Shown here piece by piece: positions 25,093 through 33,834 of a DNA stretch of 41,696 bases (the stretch's first letter is position 1; every line of letters starts with the position of its first letter). The DNA comes from Actinomycetota bacterium (lineage in GTDB: Bacteria; Actinomycetota; CADDZG01; JAHWKV01). The stretch spans positions 1 to 41,696 of the forward strand of contig DASTUJ010000014.1 of the NCBI GenBank assembly GCA_035759705.1, given 5' to 3'. Under the pieces are notes generated by a model that was not told the DNA's origin, ran no database searches, and was given only the letters and a program-made list of their open reading frames with translations. The translations under genes and the position numbers were made by a program.

Positions 25093-25433
25093 ATGCACGA
25101 GATGGCGCTCGGCAGCGCCGTGGTCAACACCGCAACCAAGCACGCCAACGGGCGGCCGGTGAAGGTCGTGGTGATGAGCATCGGCAAGCTGCGCCAGGTG
25201 GTCCCGGACTCGTTGTCGTTCTACTTCGACATCATCGCCAAGGACACCATCTGCGACGGGGCCAAGCTGGAGATCAACATCGTGCCGGCGCTTTTGCGCT
25301 GCGAGAGCTGCACCAAGGAGTGGGAACCGGACTTCCCGACCTTTCGCTGTCCGTTTTGCATGGATAGTAAGGTGACCGTGTTGAGCGGCGAGGAGTTCAT
25401 GGTCGAATCACTGGAAGTCGAGGAGGACGAGCC

Positions 25434-25452
<19 letters not shown>
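25093..25452 (+). CDS. hypA: Nickel insertion protein HypA
   Basis: HypA is the metallochaperone that delivers nickel with HypB. The 119-residue protein starts with the invariant MHE (His2 binds Ni) and has a zinc ribbon C70-x2-C73 and C86-x2-C89 (CESC, CPFC). The C-terminal segment VTVLSGEEFMVESLEVEE is typical. Its last 19 bases overlap the start of hypB in another frame, an arrangement that couples the two. Confidence 0.95.
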
Positions 25453-26120
<668 letters not shown>

Positions 26121-26129
26121 CAGCTAAAC

Positions 26130-26351
26130 CTGAACATACCGCCTGCAGCCGACCAGGGGCTGCACGTCGTCCTGCTCCTGCTTGCCCTGTTCTGGGCGGG
26201 ACTTCTGGTGATCCGCTTCATAGCTCCGATGGTGGCCGGAGGCAGTGAGGAGAAGAAGTCGTCGATGAGGCCCAAGATTCTTCTGCCGCTGGCCGTCCTG
26301 ACCGTGGTCGGGTTCGTGGTCGACCAGTGGATCCACGGCCGTTTTCTCTAG
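26130..26351 (+). CDS. Possible small two-helix membrane protein without a normal start codon
   Basis: Immediately after the hypB stop the same frame stays open to TAG at 26349-26351. It encodes a hydrophobic helix (about 26160-26235, LHVVLLLLALFWAGLLVIRF), a charged turn (GGSEEKKSSMRPK) and a second helix (LLPLAVLTVVGFVVDQW) with a basic end. The two-helix hairpin design looks coding. The only conventional starts, GTG 26208 and ATG 26229/26265, cut into or remove the first helix; CTG 26130 or 26160 would be needed for the whole hairpin, and the listed start is the CTG at 26130. Readthrough of the hypB TAA is another option. The stop overlaps the convergent HAD gene by 4 bp. Confidence 0.35.
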   Translation: MNIPPAADQGLHVVLLLLALFWAGLLVIRFIAPMVAGGSEEKKSSMRPKILLPLAVLTVVGFVVDQWIHGRFL

Positions 26352-27115
26352 TCGAGGCCGAGAATTCCCTGCAGCTCGGACCAGTGGTTCATGACCGCGT
26401 CGGCCTCTTCGCCGTGCGCCTCCTCCGGGGTCCAGGCGTCGTCGTGGATGCCGGTGTAGCGGATCGACCCCATGCCCGCCTGCCGTGCGCCGGCGATGTC
26501 GGTGCGCCGGAGGTCTCCGATGTGGACCGCCTCGCCCGGGGCGGCGCCGGTGGCTTCGAGGGCCGCCTCGAAGATCGGCGGGAACGGCTTGGGGGTGCCG
26601 ACCTCGTCGGAGAAGAAGTAGTGGTCCAGCTTGATGCCGTGGTCGCCCAGGAAGCCGCGCACGAAACGGGCCGGGGTGAAACCCACGTCGCAGACCAGCG
26701 CGGTGGCGATGCCGGCATCCCGTACCGCATTGATGGCGTCGACCGCTCCGTCGAGGACGTAGGTGCCGACTCCGCTGGTGGCGCTTTCTATGGCGTGCGC
26801 CAGCTCGGCCGCCAGCTCGGCCTCAGCCGACTCACCGCCGGGCGACACGGGGGGGATGCCGAGTCTTCCCAGGATCCAGTCGGCAGCACCCTTGGCGCCG
26901 AAGACCCCGCCGTTTCGCCAGGAGATCACATGCTGCTCCCAGGCGTCCTTGATGAGCTGCTCGCTGCGCTCGGCCGAGATCTCCACGCCGCGTTTGGCCG
27001 CAATCTCGATTAGAGAATGCTGCCGGTGGAGCATGGTCTTTTCCCAGTTCGTGTCCGAGATCAATGTCGACCAGCAGTCGAAGGTCACGGCCCTGGGCGG
27101 TTGCGGAATCGCCAT
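26348..27115 (-). CDS. HAD-superfamily hydrolase
   Basis: The 255-residue protein carries motif I as TFDCWSTLI (Asp nucleophile in the haloacid-dehalogenase style, where the usual second Asp is absent), a helical cap (about 25-120), VCDVGF near motif II, and motifs III/IV TPKPFPPIFEAAL and VHIGDLRRTDIAGA with the conserved Lys and Asp. It is likely a phosphatase; lacking the second Asp of motif I, a dehalogenase-like reaction is also possible. HAD proteins recur next to group 1h hydrogenases, and here one lies convergent to the hypB end. ATG 27115 is preferred over upstream in-frame codons, which fall in the divergent neighbour. Confidence 0.82.
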   Translation of the reverse strand: MAIPQPPRAVTFDCWSTLISDTNWEKTMLHRQHSLIEIAAKRGVEISAERSEQLIKDAWEQHVISWRNGGVFGAKGAADWILGRLGIPPVSPGGESAEAELAAELAHAIESATSGVGTYVLDGAVDAINAVRDAGIATALVCDVGFTPARFVRGFLGDHGIKLDHYFFSDEVGTPKPFPPIFEAALEATGAAPGEAVHIGDLRRTDIAGARQAGMGSIRYTGIHDDAWTPEEAHGEEADAVMNHWSELQGILGLD

Positions 27116-27148
27116 CTGGCCCCAGGTTAGCGCATATAGAGTCGGCTG
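27116..27148. promoter_or_regulatory. Divergent promoter spacer with a leaderless -10 element
   Basis: Only 33 bp separate the HAD gene and the AlkZ-like gene. TATAGA at 27135-27140 lies 8 bases before the ATG at 27149, so the plus-strand transcript is probably leaderless. Confidence 0.45.
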
Positions 27149-28243
27149 ATGGAACTGTCTCAGGCAGCCGCCGTCGGGGAGCGGCTCCGGCGAAACCGGC
27201 TGACCGGCCCGCGGCCCTCCACCGCCGCGCAGGTGGTCGAAGCCCTGTGCGGGGTCCAGGCGCAGGAGCTGCCGGCGGCCCGGCTCTCGCTCCGGCCGCG
27301 CGGCGCCGGGCTGACCGACGCCGGAGTCGAGGCCGCCCGGGTGGAGGAGAGGTCGTTCGTCCGGACCTGGGCGATGCGGGGAACCCTGCACCTGGTTGCC
27401 TCGGACGACCTGTTCTGGCTGCGCCGGCTGCTCTCGCCGGGAAGCATCCGCGCCAACGAGCGCCGCAGTATCCAGCTGGGTCTCGACGAGAGCACCTACC
27501 GGCGAGCCATGGGCCTGATCGACCGGGCGCTGGCCGGCGGGGAGGCCCTCGGCCGGGCGGCATTGAAGGAGGCGTTGGCCCGGGGAGGGGTCGACTCCGG
27601 TGGGCAGCGGATGGTTTACCTGCTGGCCAGGGCCACCGCCGAGGGACTGATCTGCGAGGGCCCCTTCGAGGGGCGTTACGCGACCTACGTGCGGGTTCAG
27701 GACTGGCTCGGGAGAACGCCGCCCCGGCATTACGACCGTGCGGAGGACCTGAACCGGCTGGTCGTTCGCTTTCTGGACGCCTACGGACCGGCGGCCCCGG
27801 AGGATCTGGCGACCTGGTCCGGCCTCCCGGTGTCCGAGTGCAGGACGGCGTTCCGGGACGCCGGACTGACGGCGGTTTCCATCGAAGGCCGCAACCTCTG
27901 GGTCACCGGTGAGCCCGGTGGTCCCGAGACGTCGGGCGTACGGCTGCTTCCCGCATTCGACACCTTCCTGCTGGGCTACCGGGACCGGAGCCTGCATCTC
28001 GACCCGGCTTACGCCCGGCGGGTCAACCGAGGAGGCGGAATCGTCAAGCCGGTTCTGCTGGTCGACGGCCGGGCGGCCGGGACCTGGCGTCTTGTCCGCA
28101 AACCGAAGGGTGCTGCGGTGTCGGTTCAACCGTTCTGGAAACCGGCGAAGAAAGCGGAGCCGCAGATAGAGCGAGAGGCGGAGGACCTGGCCCGGTTTCT
28201 CGGGGTGCCGGTGTCGCTTACCGTCGAGCCGGCGCGGGCCTGA
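27149..28243 (+). CDS. Winged-helix DNA glycosylase, AlkZ/YcaQ-like
   Basis: The 364-residue protein belongs to the HTH_42/AlkZ family of winged-helix proteins. The catalytic QxQ motif is present as Q37-A-Q39 in GVQAQ, followed by FVRTWAMRGTLHLV (about 70-83), the beta-hairpin region, FDTFLLGYRDRS (about 270-281) and a C-terminal VDGRAAGTWRL domain. AlkZ enzymes excise crosslinked or bulky alkylated bases and often protect antibiotic producers from their own products. Specific lesion unknown. It ends 26 bp inside the convergent VanZ gene. Confidence 0.82.
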   Translation: MELSQAAAVGERLRRNRLTGPRPSTAAQVVEALCGVQAQELPAARLSLRPRGAGLTDAGVEAARVEERSFVRTWAMRGTLHLVASDDLFWLRRLLSPGSIRANERRSIQLGLDESTYRRAMGLIDRALAGGEALGRAALKEALARGGVDSGGQRMVYLLARATAEGLICEGPFEGRYATYVRVQDWLGRTPPRHYDRAEDLNRLVVRFLDAYGPAAPEDLATWSGLPVSECRTAFRDAGLTAVSIEGRNLWVTGEPGGPETSGVRLLPAFDTFLLGYRDRSLHLDPAYARRVNRGGGIVKPVLLVDGRAAGTWRLVRKPKGAAVSVQPFWKPAKKAEPQIEREAEDLARFLGVPVSLTVEPARA

Positions 28244-28826
28244 CCAGCCGGGCCGCCCGCACCATCGCCCAGCCGAAGAGGCCGCCCAGGGTGTTGAAGA
28301 TCACGTCGTCCAGCTGGGCCACCCGGCCGGCGTTCATGAAGTACTGCGCGACCTCGATGGCGGCGGAGAGGCCGGCCGCAATCAGGGTGACGACCCCCGG
28401 CCGGTCCAGGCGCGGCCACCGAACGGGGAGCAGGATCCCGATCGGGACGAACAGCAGGATGTTGGCGCCGAAGGTGGCCACCACCCGGGTGGCGTCAATT
28501 TCACCGGTCAGGGCGCTCCACAGCGGGTGGAACGGGATTAGGTCGGTGCGGCCGTCGGAGCCGTAGGGGCGGGCGGTCAGGGTGATGAGAAGAACCCCCA
28601 GCAGCGAGCAGGCGAGGGCGACGTTCAGCAAAAGCAGCCTGGGGAGAAGCCTGTCAGATCTTCCTGAGCGCACCAGCAGGGCCCGGTACAACAGGAGGAT
28701 AAGCAGGCTCGGCACCACCACCAGCAGGAACAGGCTCAGCTGGGGCGAGAAGCGCTGGAAGACCGCGATGCCGTCGAAGGTCAGCTGGTTTCCGACCACC
28801 CGAACCAGCCGCTCCAGCGAGTCCAC
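28218..28826 (-). CDS. VanZ-family membrane protein
   Basis: The 202-residue protein has about five hydrophobic segments (near 30-50, 65-85, 115-130, 140-160, 175-190) and the VanZ-like pattern DLIPFHPLW, then NILLFVPIGILLPVRWP, AAIEVAQYF and LDDVIFNTLGGLFGW. VanZ-like proteins give low teicoplanin resistance in some Gram-positives, but most members have no known job. The start GTG 28826 overlaps the last base of the upstream stop (TAGTG), so translation is coupled to the copper-type operon. Confidence 0.8.
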   Translation of the reverse strand: MDSLERLVRVVGNQLTFDGIAVFQRFSPQLSLFLLVVVPSLLILLLYRALLVRSGRSDRLLPRLLLLNVALACSLLGVLLITLTARPYGSDGRTDLIPFHPLWSALTGEIDATRVVATFGANILLFVPIGILLPVRWPRLDRPGVVTLIAAGLSAAIEVAQYFMNAGRVAQLDDVIFNTLGGLFGWAMVRAARLVRPAPARR

Positions 28827-29461
28827 TAAGAGGGGGAGCCCTCCACGGTGAAGCGAACCCGGTCGTTCACCCGTTTGCAGAACGGCGCGTGGTCGTTGGC
28901 GACGTACTCCACCTCGAGCTCGTGGTCTCCGGGCGGGACCTGCAGCACCTGTTCGGCGTCGCCGGTCATGGTGGCCAGCCTCCCATCGATCGAGATGTGG
29001 AGGTGCCCCTCGTCCTCCTTGTTCTCGGTTGAGGCAAGCGAGGCCACCTTCCCGCCCTCGAGATCCAGCTCCAAAGGCACGTCCTGCGACGTGAAGACCT
29101 CCTGGGGCGTGGGACTGGTGATTGCGATGCTGGCCTGCGTGGCCGGCCGGTCCTCGCACGGGATCTGGGCCGGCTCGAACAGGTCGGGCCCGAATATGAA
29201 GGCCAGAAACCCGACCATCGCCAGCGCCAGGCCGCCCCGGCGCAGCTTTCGAGTGTCGCCCTTGAACCTCTTGGAGTCGCCGGTGGCGACCATGGCCGCG
29301 CCCACACCGGCCAACGCCAGCAGGGTGGCGACCACGGTGATGGCGATCTGCAGCGGGCTCGCCGACCCGCCTGTGATGGGGTGAGCCGCCGCCGGCGAGG
29401 CCATGAGCACCACGTACATGGCGGACAGGACCGCCGCCGAAGCGATGCGCTTGACGATCAC
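28826..29461 (-). CDS. Membrane-anchored beta-domain protein of the copper operon, unknown
   Basis: The 211-residue protein has an N-terminal hydrophobic signal or anchor (about 5-25), two further hydrophobic segments (about 35-58 and 75-95), and an external beta-rich domain (about 105-211) with ITSPTPQEVF, EGHLHISIDG and VPPGDHELEVEYVANDHAPF. This looks like the small Ig-like domains of copper or cell-wall accessory proteins. GTG 29461 follows GGAGG by 7 bases and overlaps the CopCD stop (GTGA). His residues just after the signal (AAAHPITGG) could bind metal at the outer face. No family name is certain. Confidence 0.6.
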   Translation of the reverse strand: MIVKRIASAAVLSAMYVVLMASPAAAHPITGGSASPLQIAITVVATLLALAGVGAAMVATGDSKRFKGDTRKLRRGGLALAMVGFLAFIFGPDLFEPAQIPCEDRPATQASIAITSPTPQEVFTSQDVPLELDLEGGKVASLASTENKEDEGHLHISIDGRLATMTGDAEQVLQVPPGDHELEVEYVANDHAPFCKRVNDRVRFTVEGSPS

Positions 29462-31401
29462 GAAGAGACCTCCATCTCGGCCGGGAACCGCATGGACTCG
29501 CCGGCTTCGGTGGTTGCGGTGACGTCGAATTGGTACCGGCCCTCCTCGAGCGTCACGTCGGACACGAAGTGTCCGGGGCCGAACCGCCGGGTCACCAGCG
29601 TGATGCTTTGCTCCTTCGGTGGGACCGAGATCGCCAGGATCTCCTTGACCGCCAGTTCGGTGCCGGAGGTGTCGAAGAAGGTGAGGTGGAGCTCGGACCG
29701 GCCCGGCCTGTCGGGCTCGGAGTAGACCTGCAGCTGGCGGCCCTGCGGGTCGGTAAACGAGTAGATGGTCGGCTGGCCTTCCACTCTTGAGGTGTCGGTT
29801 GTGATTCCGGTCGCCCGGGTGGAGAACTCCAGCGGGATGTCGAACGAGTTGCTGGAGGTGGTGACCGCCACGGTTGCCTTCCACCGCCCGTCGACCGAGA
29901 CGTTGGACCCGGAGGCCTCGTACTCGCCGTCCCCCTTCTTCTCCATCTCCACCGACGACTCGCCGACCGCGGGGTTGGACAGCGACGAGAACCTCAGAGT
30001 CACCCCGGTCACCCCGTCGAGGGGGTCGCCGGAGCCGGGCTCGACCAGCGATAGCTTGAACCGGTTGGGTCCGGCTGTGCCCGGCTCCACGGTCAGGCCG
30101 GCCTCGGCAGTCCGGGCAAAGTCGGTGCCTTCGACCTCCACCAGAGCCGCCTCACCTTCAGCCGCCACAGAGACCGGGGGGACCGAGGTCGACAGCATGC
30201 CGGCGATCGCGAGAGTGATGACTGCGACGGCCACCTCCAGGCGGCCGGCCTTCTGAAGGCCGGCCGGCGCGCTGACGGCCTTGGGAATATTGCGGAACCG
30301 GTTGAGCGCACCGAGCCCGCCGAGCACGACAATCAAAACGGACTTCGCTATCACCAGCCGGCCGTAGGTGGTCTCGAACAGCGGCTCCCAGCCGTCGACC
30401 TCGTTTACCGCCCGGAGCACCCCGGTTGCGGTCACGACGAAGATCGCAAAGCCCGCAACGAACGAAAACCGTTTCGCCGCACGCCGCCGGTCCTCCTCGG
30501 GGGACTCGGAGAGGCCGAGGAGCAGGGCGGCCAGGCCGCCGATCCAGATGCCGACGGCGGCGAAGTGAAGCCACTGGATGCCGACCTTGATCGCCACATC
30601 CGGCGGTACCGCGGCGTGTCCGGCCGATGCATGCGCCAGCATCCCAGCCAGCGCCCCCGCCCCGGCGACCATCATCCGGGGCCGGTAGTTGTTCCGGTAG
30701 AGCAGGTATCCGAGGACGATGAGCAGCAGAGGGGCAGCCCGAAGTCCAAGGGCCCTGCCGGAGGAGCTCCCGAGAAAGACCCCCAGCCCGACGCCGGCCT
30801 CCCGGAACTGGAACAAGCCCAATCCCAACGTTCCCGCAGCGGCTGCCAGGAGCCCGAACAGGCTGAGCCTGCCCACCGACCGGTAGCTGTGCCCGAAGGC
30901 GAAGAGAGCCATCCAGGCCGCGCCGAGAAGTGAGGCGAGACCGAGGTAGAGGACCCAGCGTGCGGCGGCCGACGGGATCTTGGAGCTGGTCTGCTCCTCA
31001 GCATCGGCCGAGATCGCTTCCGGCGGCTCACCGACGCCGAAGGCAAACGCTCCGGCCGACGAATGGCCGTCGACCCGGGACACGGTGCGCCAGGAGACGG
31101 TGTACGACCCTTTGGGGAGCGCTTTCAGGTCGACCACCAGCGTGGATTCGTCGCCCTCGGCGAGGCGTGGGGCGCCCTGTTCATAGGAGCCGGAGCCTCC
31201 CAGGACCTTGACCGACGAGAGCTTGGTGTCGGGGGGTTCGGTAAAGGTGAGGGTGACCTGGGTTGGAGCTTCCTCCACGGCCGCTCCGCCGGCCGGCGTT
31301 GAGGCACTCAAGCTTGCGTGCCCCCACGCCGGGACGGCGGCGAACAGCAGGAGCCAGAACAGCGCTCCTGCAGTCAACGCGGTCCGCAGTAGGAGTTTCA
31401 T
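29458..31401 (-). CDS. CopC-CopD fusion copper protein with C-terminal YtkA/FixH-like domain
   Basis: The 647-residue protein starts with a signal peptide ending AWG before H28, which would be the N-terminal histidine of mature CopC. The CopC domain (about 28-125) also has the D-x-H pair in RVDGHSSAG, completing the Cu(II) site. A multi-pass CopD domain follows (about 150-400, eight or so helices, with GIQWLHFAAVGIWIGGLAAL). The last part (about 410-647) is a beta domain like FixH/YtkA. It probably moves copper across or into the membrane for cuproenzymes. It lies 6 bp after the YtkA-like gene. Confidence 0.85.
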   Translation of the reverse strand: MKLLLRTALTAGALFWLLLFAAVPAWGHASLSASTPAGGAAVEEAPTQVTLTFTEPPDTKLSSVKVLGGSGSYEQGAPRLAEGDESTLVVDLKALPKGSYTVSWRTVSRVDGHSSAGAFAFGVGEPPEAISADAEEQTSSKIPSAAARWVLYLGLASLLGAAWMALFAFGHSYRSVGRLSLFGLLAAAAGTLGLGLFQFREAGVGLGVFLGSSSGRALGLRAAPLLLIVLGYLLYRNNYRPRMMVAGAGALAGMLAHASAGHAAVPPDVAIKVGIQWLHFAAVGIWIGGLAALLLGLSESPEEDRRRAAKRFSFVAGFAIFVVTATGVLRAVNEVDGWEPLFETTYGRLVIAKSVLIVVLGGLGALNRFRNIPKAVSAPAGLQKAGRLEVAVAVITLAIAGMLSTSVPPVSVAAEGEAALVEVEGTDFARTAEAGLTVEPGTAGPNRFKLSLVEPGSGDPLDGVTGVTLRFSSLSNPAVGESSVEMEKKGDGEYEASGSNVSVDGRWKATVAVTTSSNSFDIPLEFSTRATGITTDTSRVEGQPTIYSFTDPQGRQLQVYSEPDRPGRSELHLTFFDTSGTELAVKEILAISVPPKEQSITLVTRRFGPGHFVSDVTLEEGRYQFDVTATTEAGESMRFPAEMEVSS

Positions 31402-31407
31402 TGGTCG

Positions 31408-32019
31408 TTAAGCCGCTTTGCTCTTTTTGGCGAAGGCGGCCACCGCGATGATCAAGGCGAGCGCGCCCAAGCCGATCCCGATCATCCCGGTGTTGTCGGA
31501 GGAGCCTTCGTCGCCGTTGTCACCGCCCAGCTGCTCGACGCGGGCCGCCAGTTCCCCGGCGGTCGGGTCCTTGGCCGGGAACGATACGTCGGCCGGGTTC
31601 TTGGGAGCGTCGAAGGTCTCTTCGCCGGACTTGAAGGTCTGGTCGTAGGGCTGGCCTTTGATCGTGCCGAAGAAGTGGAAGCTGTAGTCGCCGGGGCGGG
31701 TGGGCATCAGAGGCGCCCGGTACTCGCCGGGGCTGTTGAATGCCGGCTCGAGCGGCAGCGCAGCGGTCTTCTGGTCGCCGAACAGAACCTCGACCTTCAG
31801 TTCGTCGGCGCCGAGGTCGGCAATCGGAGTGTTCCCGTTCGAGAGGCGCAGCTGGACGGCGTTCGGGTACCCGACGTAGGCGGGCTCGGTTGCCCACCCG
31901 ACTACTGCGCGCACCCCTCCTTCGGTGCGGGTCTCGTGGGCCATCGCCGGTGCGGCGAGGGCCAGGAGGCACAGAGCTGTGATGCATAGGGCAACGATTC
32001 GTAGAACCATTGGTTTCAT
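31408..32019 (-). CDS. Secreted, C-terminally anchored YtkA-like protein
   Basis: The 203-residue protein has a signal peptide (1-27, ending APAMA before HETRTEGG), a beta-sandwich domain (about 28-140, WATEPAYVGYPNAVQLRLSNG; SPGEYRAPLMPTRPGDYSFHFFG), an acidic stalk and a C-terminal helix (about 175-198) with a basic end KKSKAA. Mature His at the N-terminus suits copper binding, as in CopC. Its place directly upstream of the CopC-CopD gene supports a role in copper handling. ATG 32019 was chosen because the signal peptide begins there. Confidence 0.75.
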   Translation of the reverse strand: MKPMVLRIVALCITALCLLALAAPAMAHETRTEGGVRAVVGWATEPAYVGYPNAVQLRLSNGNTPIADLGADELKVEVLFGDQKTAALPLEPAFNSPGEYRAPLMPTRPGDYSFHFFGTIKGQPYDQTFKSGEETFDAPKNPADVSFPAKDPTAGELAARVEQLGGDNGDEGSSDNTGMIGIGLGALALIIAVAAFAKKSKAA

Positions 32020-32071
32020 TGGGTTTCCCTTCGAGTTGGATGTGATCGGCTGCCCTGCAGCCGAGACGGCT

Positions 32072-32653
32072 TCAGCTCGAGAGGGCGGGAGGTCCTCGTG
32101 ATCGCAGGCCGCCGTTGGGGACGGCGCTGAGGAAGGTGATGCTGCGGACGAGAGGCCGCTCCGGCGAGGTCCGCCGTGCCTGGGGGCCGCCCAGAAGGGC
32201 GCCGAGCTTGCGTCCGGCCTTGTGAAGGGCGGTGACCAGCAGTGCACCGAGGGCGGCGACGATGAGCTGCAGGGGGATGCCCAGCAACAGGACGGAGCCG
32301 AGGTCGTGGAGGGGGGCGCCGCTCAGCAGGCGCTCGAGCACCTCCTGGCCGGCGAAGCCGAGGGTTTGGATCAGCGCCAGGGCCGCGGCAGTGCCGGCCA
32401 GGCTGGGAAGGCGGGACCGGCTCTTCATGGCGCCTGCGGCCAGCCAGTAGAGGGCGGACATAAGCGCCATGGCAGGCCCGAAAGCAAGGAGGTTGTCCAG
32501 GTAGCTGTGGCCGGTGATCCCGAGGAGGGCGGTGCGCACTCCATGCGAAGGCGCGAGCTTCAGGTACGTCAGCGAGTGGCCGGCCATGAGGCCGGTCGAC
32601 GCGACTGCCAGCAGCGCAACGGCTCGAAGTCTTCCCATCGGGATCATTGTCAT
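32072..32653 (-). CDS. Multi-pass membrane protein at head of the copper-type operon
   Basis: The 193-residue protein contains about four membrane helices (near 8-26, 45-68, 83-105, 122-145), a GHSLTYLKL stretch in the first loop and a basic C-terminal tail. I do not recognise the family. It could start at ATG 32653, 32647 or 32638; the furthest upstream is listed. It is the first gene of the minus-strand run that continues into the YtkA-like and CopC-CopD genes 52 bp later, so a role in metal handling is a contextual guess. Confidence 0.6.
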   Translation of the reverse strand: MTMIPMGRLRAVALLAVASTGLMAGHSLTYLKLAPSHGVRTALLGITGHSYLDNLLAFGPAMALMSALYWLAAGAMKSRSRLPSLAGTAAALALIQTLGFAGQEVLERLLSGAPLHDLGSVLLLGIPLQLIVAALGALLVTALHKAGRKLGALLGGPQARRTSPERPLVRSITFLSAVPNGGLRSRGPPALSS

Positions 32654-32706
32654 TCCAGTTTACCTAGGGTGAACAACCTTCTTTGCCGATGATTCGCACC
32701 GGCCGG

Positions 32707-33036
32707 TCAATCGGATGGGTGGCTGGCCTCACCGGTGGGGTCGAACGGCTCGGTCCGGCTCAGGAGGTCCTTCATGCTCGGAGGGTTCGGCTCGAGCATG
32801 TTGCCGAGGTCCCGGTGCGGCTTGACCTCCGGGTAGGGCCCGTCGAGGCTGATCTTGTCCGGCGCAGGCGGATCCCGGAGGACGCCCCGGCGCATCGGGT
32901 CCATGCAGGCCTCTGCCCAGGTCTCGCGGAGGGCCTGGAGGGTCCGCTTTCCTACGCCCTTACGACGCATGTCACGGTACAGGCGAGCCCCCTCGTCCTG
33001 AGCGGTCTCGATGTCCGGAAGCTCGTCGTCGGTCAT
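32707..33036 (-). CDS. Small soluble protein coupled to fabI, unknown
   Basis: The 109-residue hydrophilic protein (MTDDELPDIETAQDEGARL...) has an N-terminal basic helix around RDMRRKGVGKRTLQALRETWAEACM and a Pro-rich C-terminal half. No family is recognised. It begins 3 bp after the enoyl-reductase stop, so it is almost certainly co-transcribed and translationally coupled. A regulatory or accessory role in fatty-acid synthesis is possible but unsupported. Confidence 0.55.
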   Translation of the reverse strand: MTDDELPDIETAQDEGARLYRDMRRKGVGKRTLQALRETWAEACMDPMRRGVLRDPPAPDKISLDGPYPEVKPHRDLGNMLEPNPPSMKDLLSRTEPFDPTGEASHPSD

Positions 33037-33039
33037 GCC

Positions 33040-33834
33040 TTAGGTCTTACCCGTTTCTCCTGAGCTCGTATCGGCGCCCATGGCGTGGTAACCGCCGTCG
33101 ACGTGGATGAGCTCACCCGTTATTGCGGACGACCAGTCGGAGAAAAGAAACCCGACGGTCTTCGCCACCGGCTCCGGGTCGTCGGGCGCCCAGCCGAGCG
33201 GCGCGCGGGTGCCCCAGGCGGTGACCAGCTGGTCGAAGCCGGGGATGCCCTTGGCGGCCGTAGTGGCCAGCGGGCCGGCGGAAACCGTGTTGACCCGGAT
33301 CCCCTTGGGGCCGAGGTCGCGCGCCAGGTACCGGGTGATCGACTCGAGGCCCGCCTTGCAGACGCCCATCCAGTCGTAGATCGGCCACGCCACGCGGGCG
33401 TCGAAGTCGAGGCTGACGATGGATCCGCCCCCGCCCATCAAGGGCAGCAGCCCGGTGGCCATGGACTTCAGCGAGAAGGCGCTGGTCTTGAAGGCCATCT
33501 CTACGCTCTCCCAGGGGGTGTTGAGGAACTCTCCGCCCAGGGCGTTCTTAGGAGCAAAGGCCACTGCATGCAGGAACCCGTCGAGACCGCCCCATCTGGC
33601 GCCGATCTGCTCGGCCACGTTGGAGATGTCCTCCTCCTTGGTAACGTCGAGCTCCAGGATCTCGGGGGTCTCGGGGAGGCGCCGGGCGCTCATCTCGGTC
33701 AGAGCCATGCCCTTGCCGAACCCGGAGAGGACGATCTGGGCCCCCTGCTCCTGAGCCAGCTTCGCCGCGGCGAAGGCAATGCTCTTTTGGGTCAGAACCC
33801 CGGTTATCAGGAGGCGCTTGCCCTCGAGCAACAT
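33040..33834 (-). CDS. fabI: Enoyl-[acyl-carrier-protein] reductase (InhA/FabI type)
   Basis: This NADH-dependent enzyme reduces enoyl-ACP in the last step of fatty-acid elongation. The 264-residue SDR protein has the InhA-like start LLEGKRLLITGVLTQKSIAF (NADH binding), FLHAVAFAP, and the catalytic pair Y153-x6-K160 in YDWMGVCKAGLES, with PLATTAAKGIPGF and a C-terminal VDGGYHAMGA. It is closer to mycobacterial InhA than to enteric FabI. The spacing of Tyr and Lys is as in InhA (Y158/K165), so the enzyme should be active. Confidence 0.92.
   Translation of the reverse strand: MLLEGKRLLITGVLTQKSIAFAAAKLAQEQGAQIVLSGFGKGMALTEMSARRLPETPEILELDVTKEEDISNVAEQIGARWGGLDGFLHAVAFAPKNALGGEFLNTPWESVEMAFKTSAFSLKSMATGLLPLMGGGGSIVSLDFDARVAWPIYDWMGVCKAGLESITRYLARDLGPKGIRVNTVSAGPLATTAAKGIPGFDQLVTAWGTRAPLGWAPDDPEPVAKTVGFLFSDWSSAITGELIHVDGGYHAMGADTSSGETGKT

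Noticed and set aside
26348-27115. HAD gene as part of the hydrogenase operon
   Set aside because: It is on the opposite strand and convergent with the hypB end; functional association is possible, but not co-transcription.
32655-32680. Partial palindrome ACCCTAGGT before the copper-type operon as a CsoR operator
   Set aside because: The half-sites extend only a few bases and the G/C arms typical of CsoR sites are missing; too weak to call.
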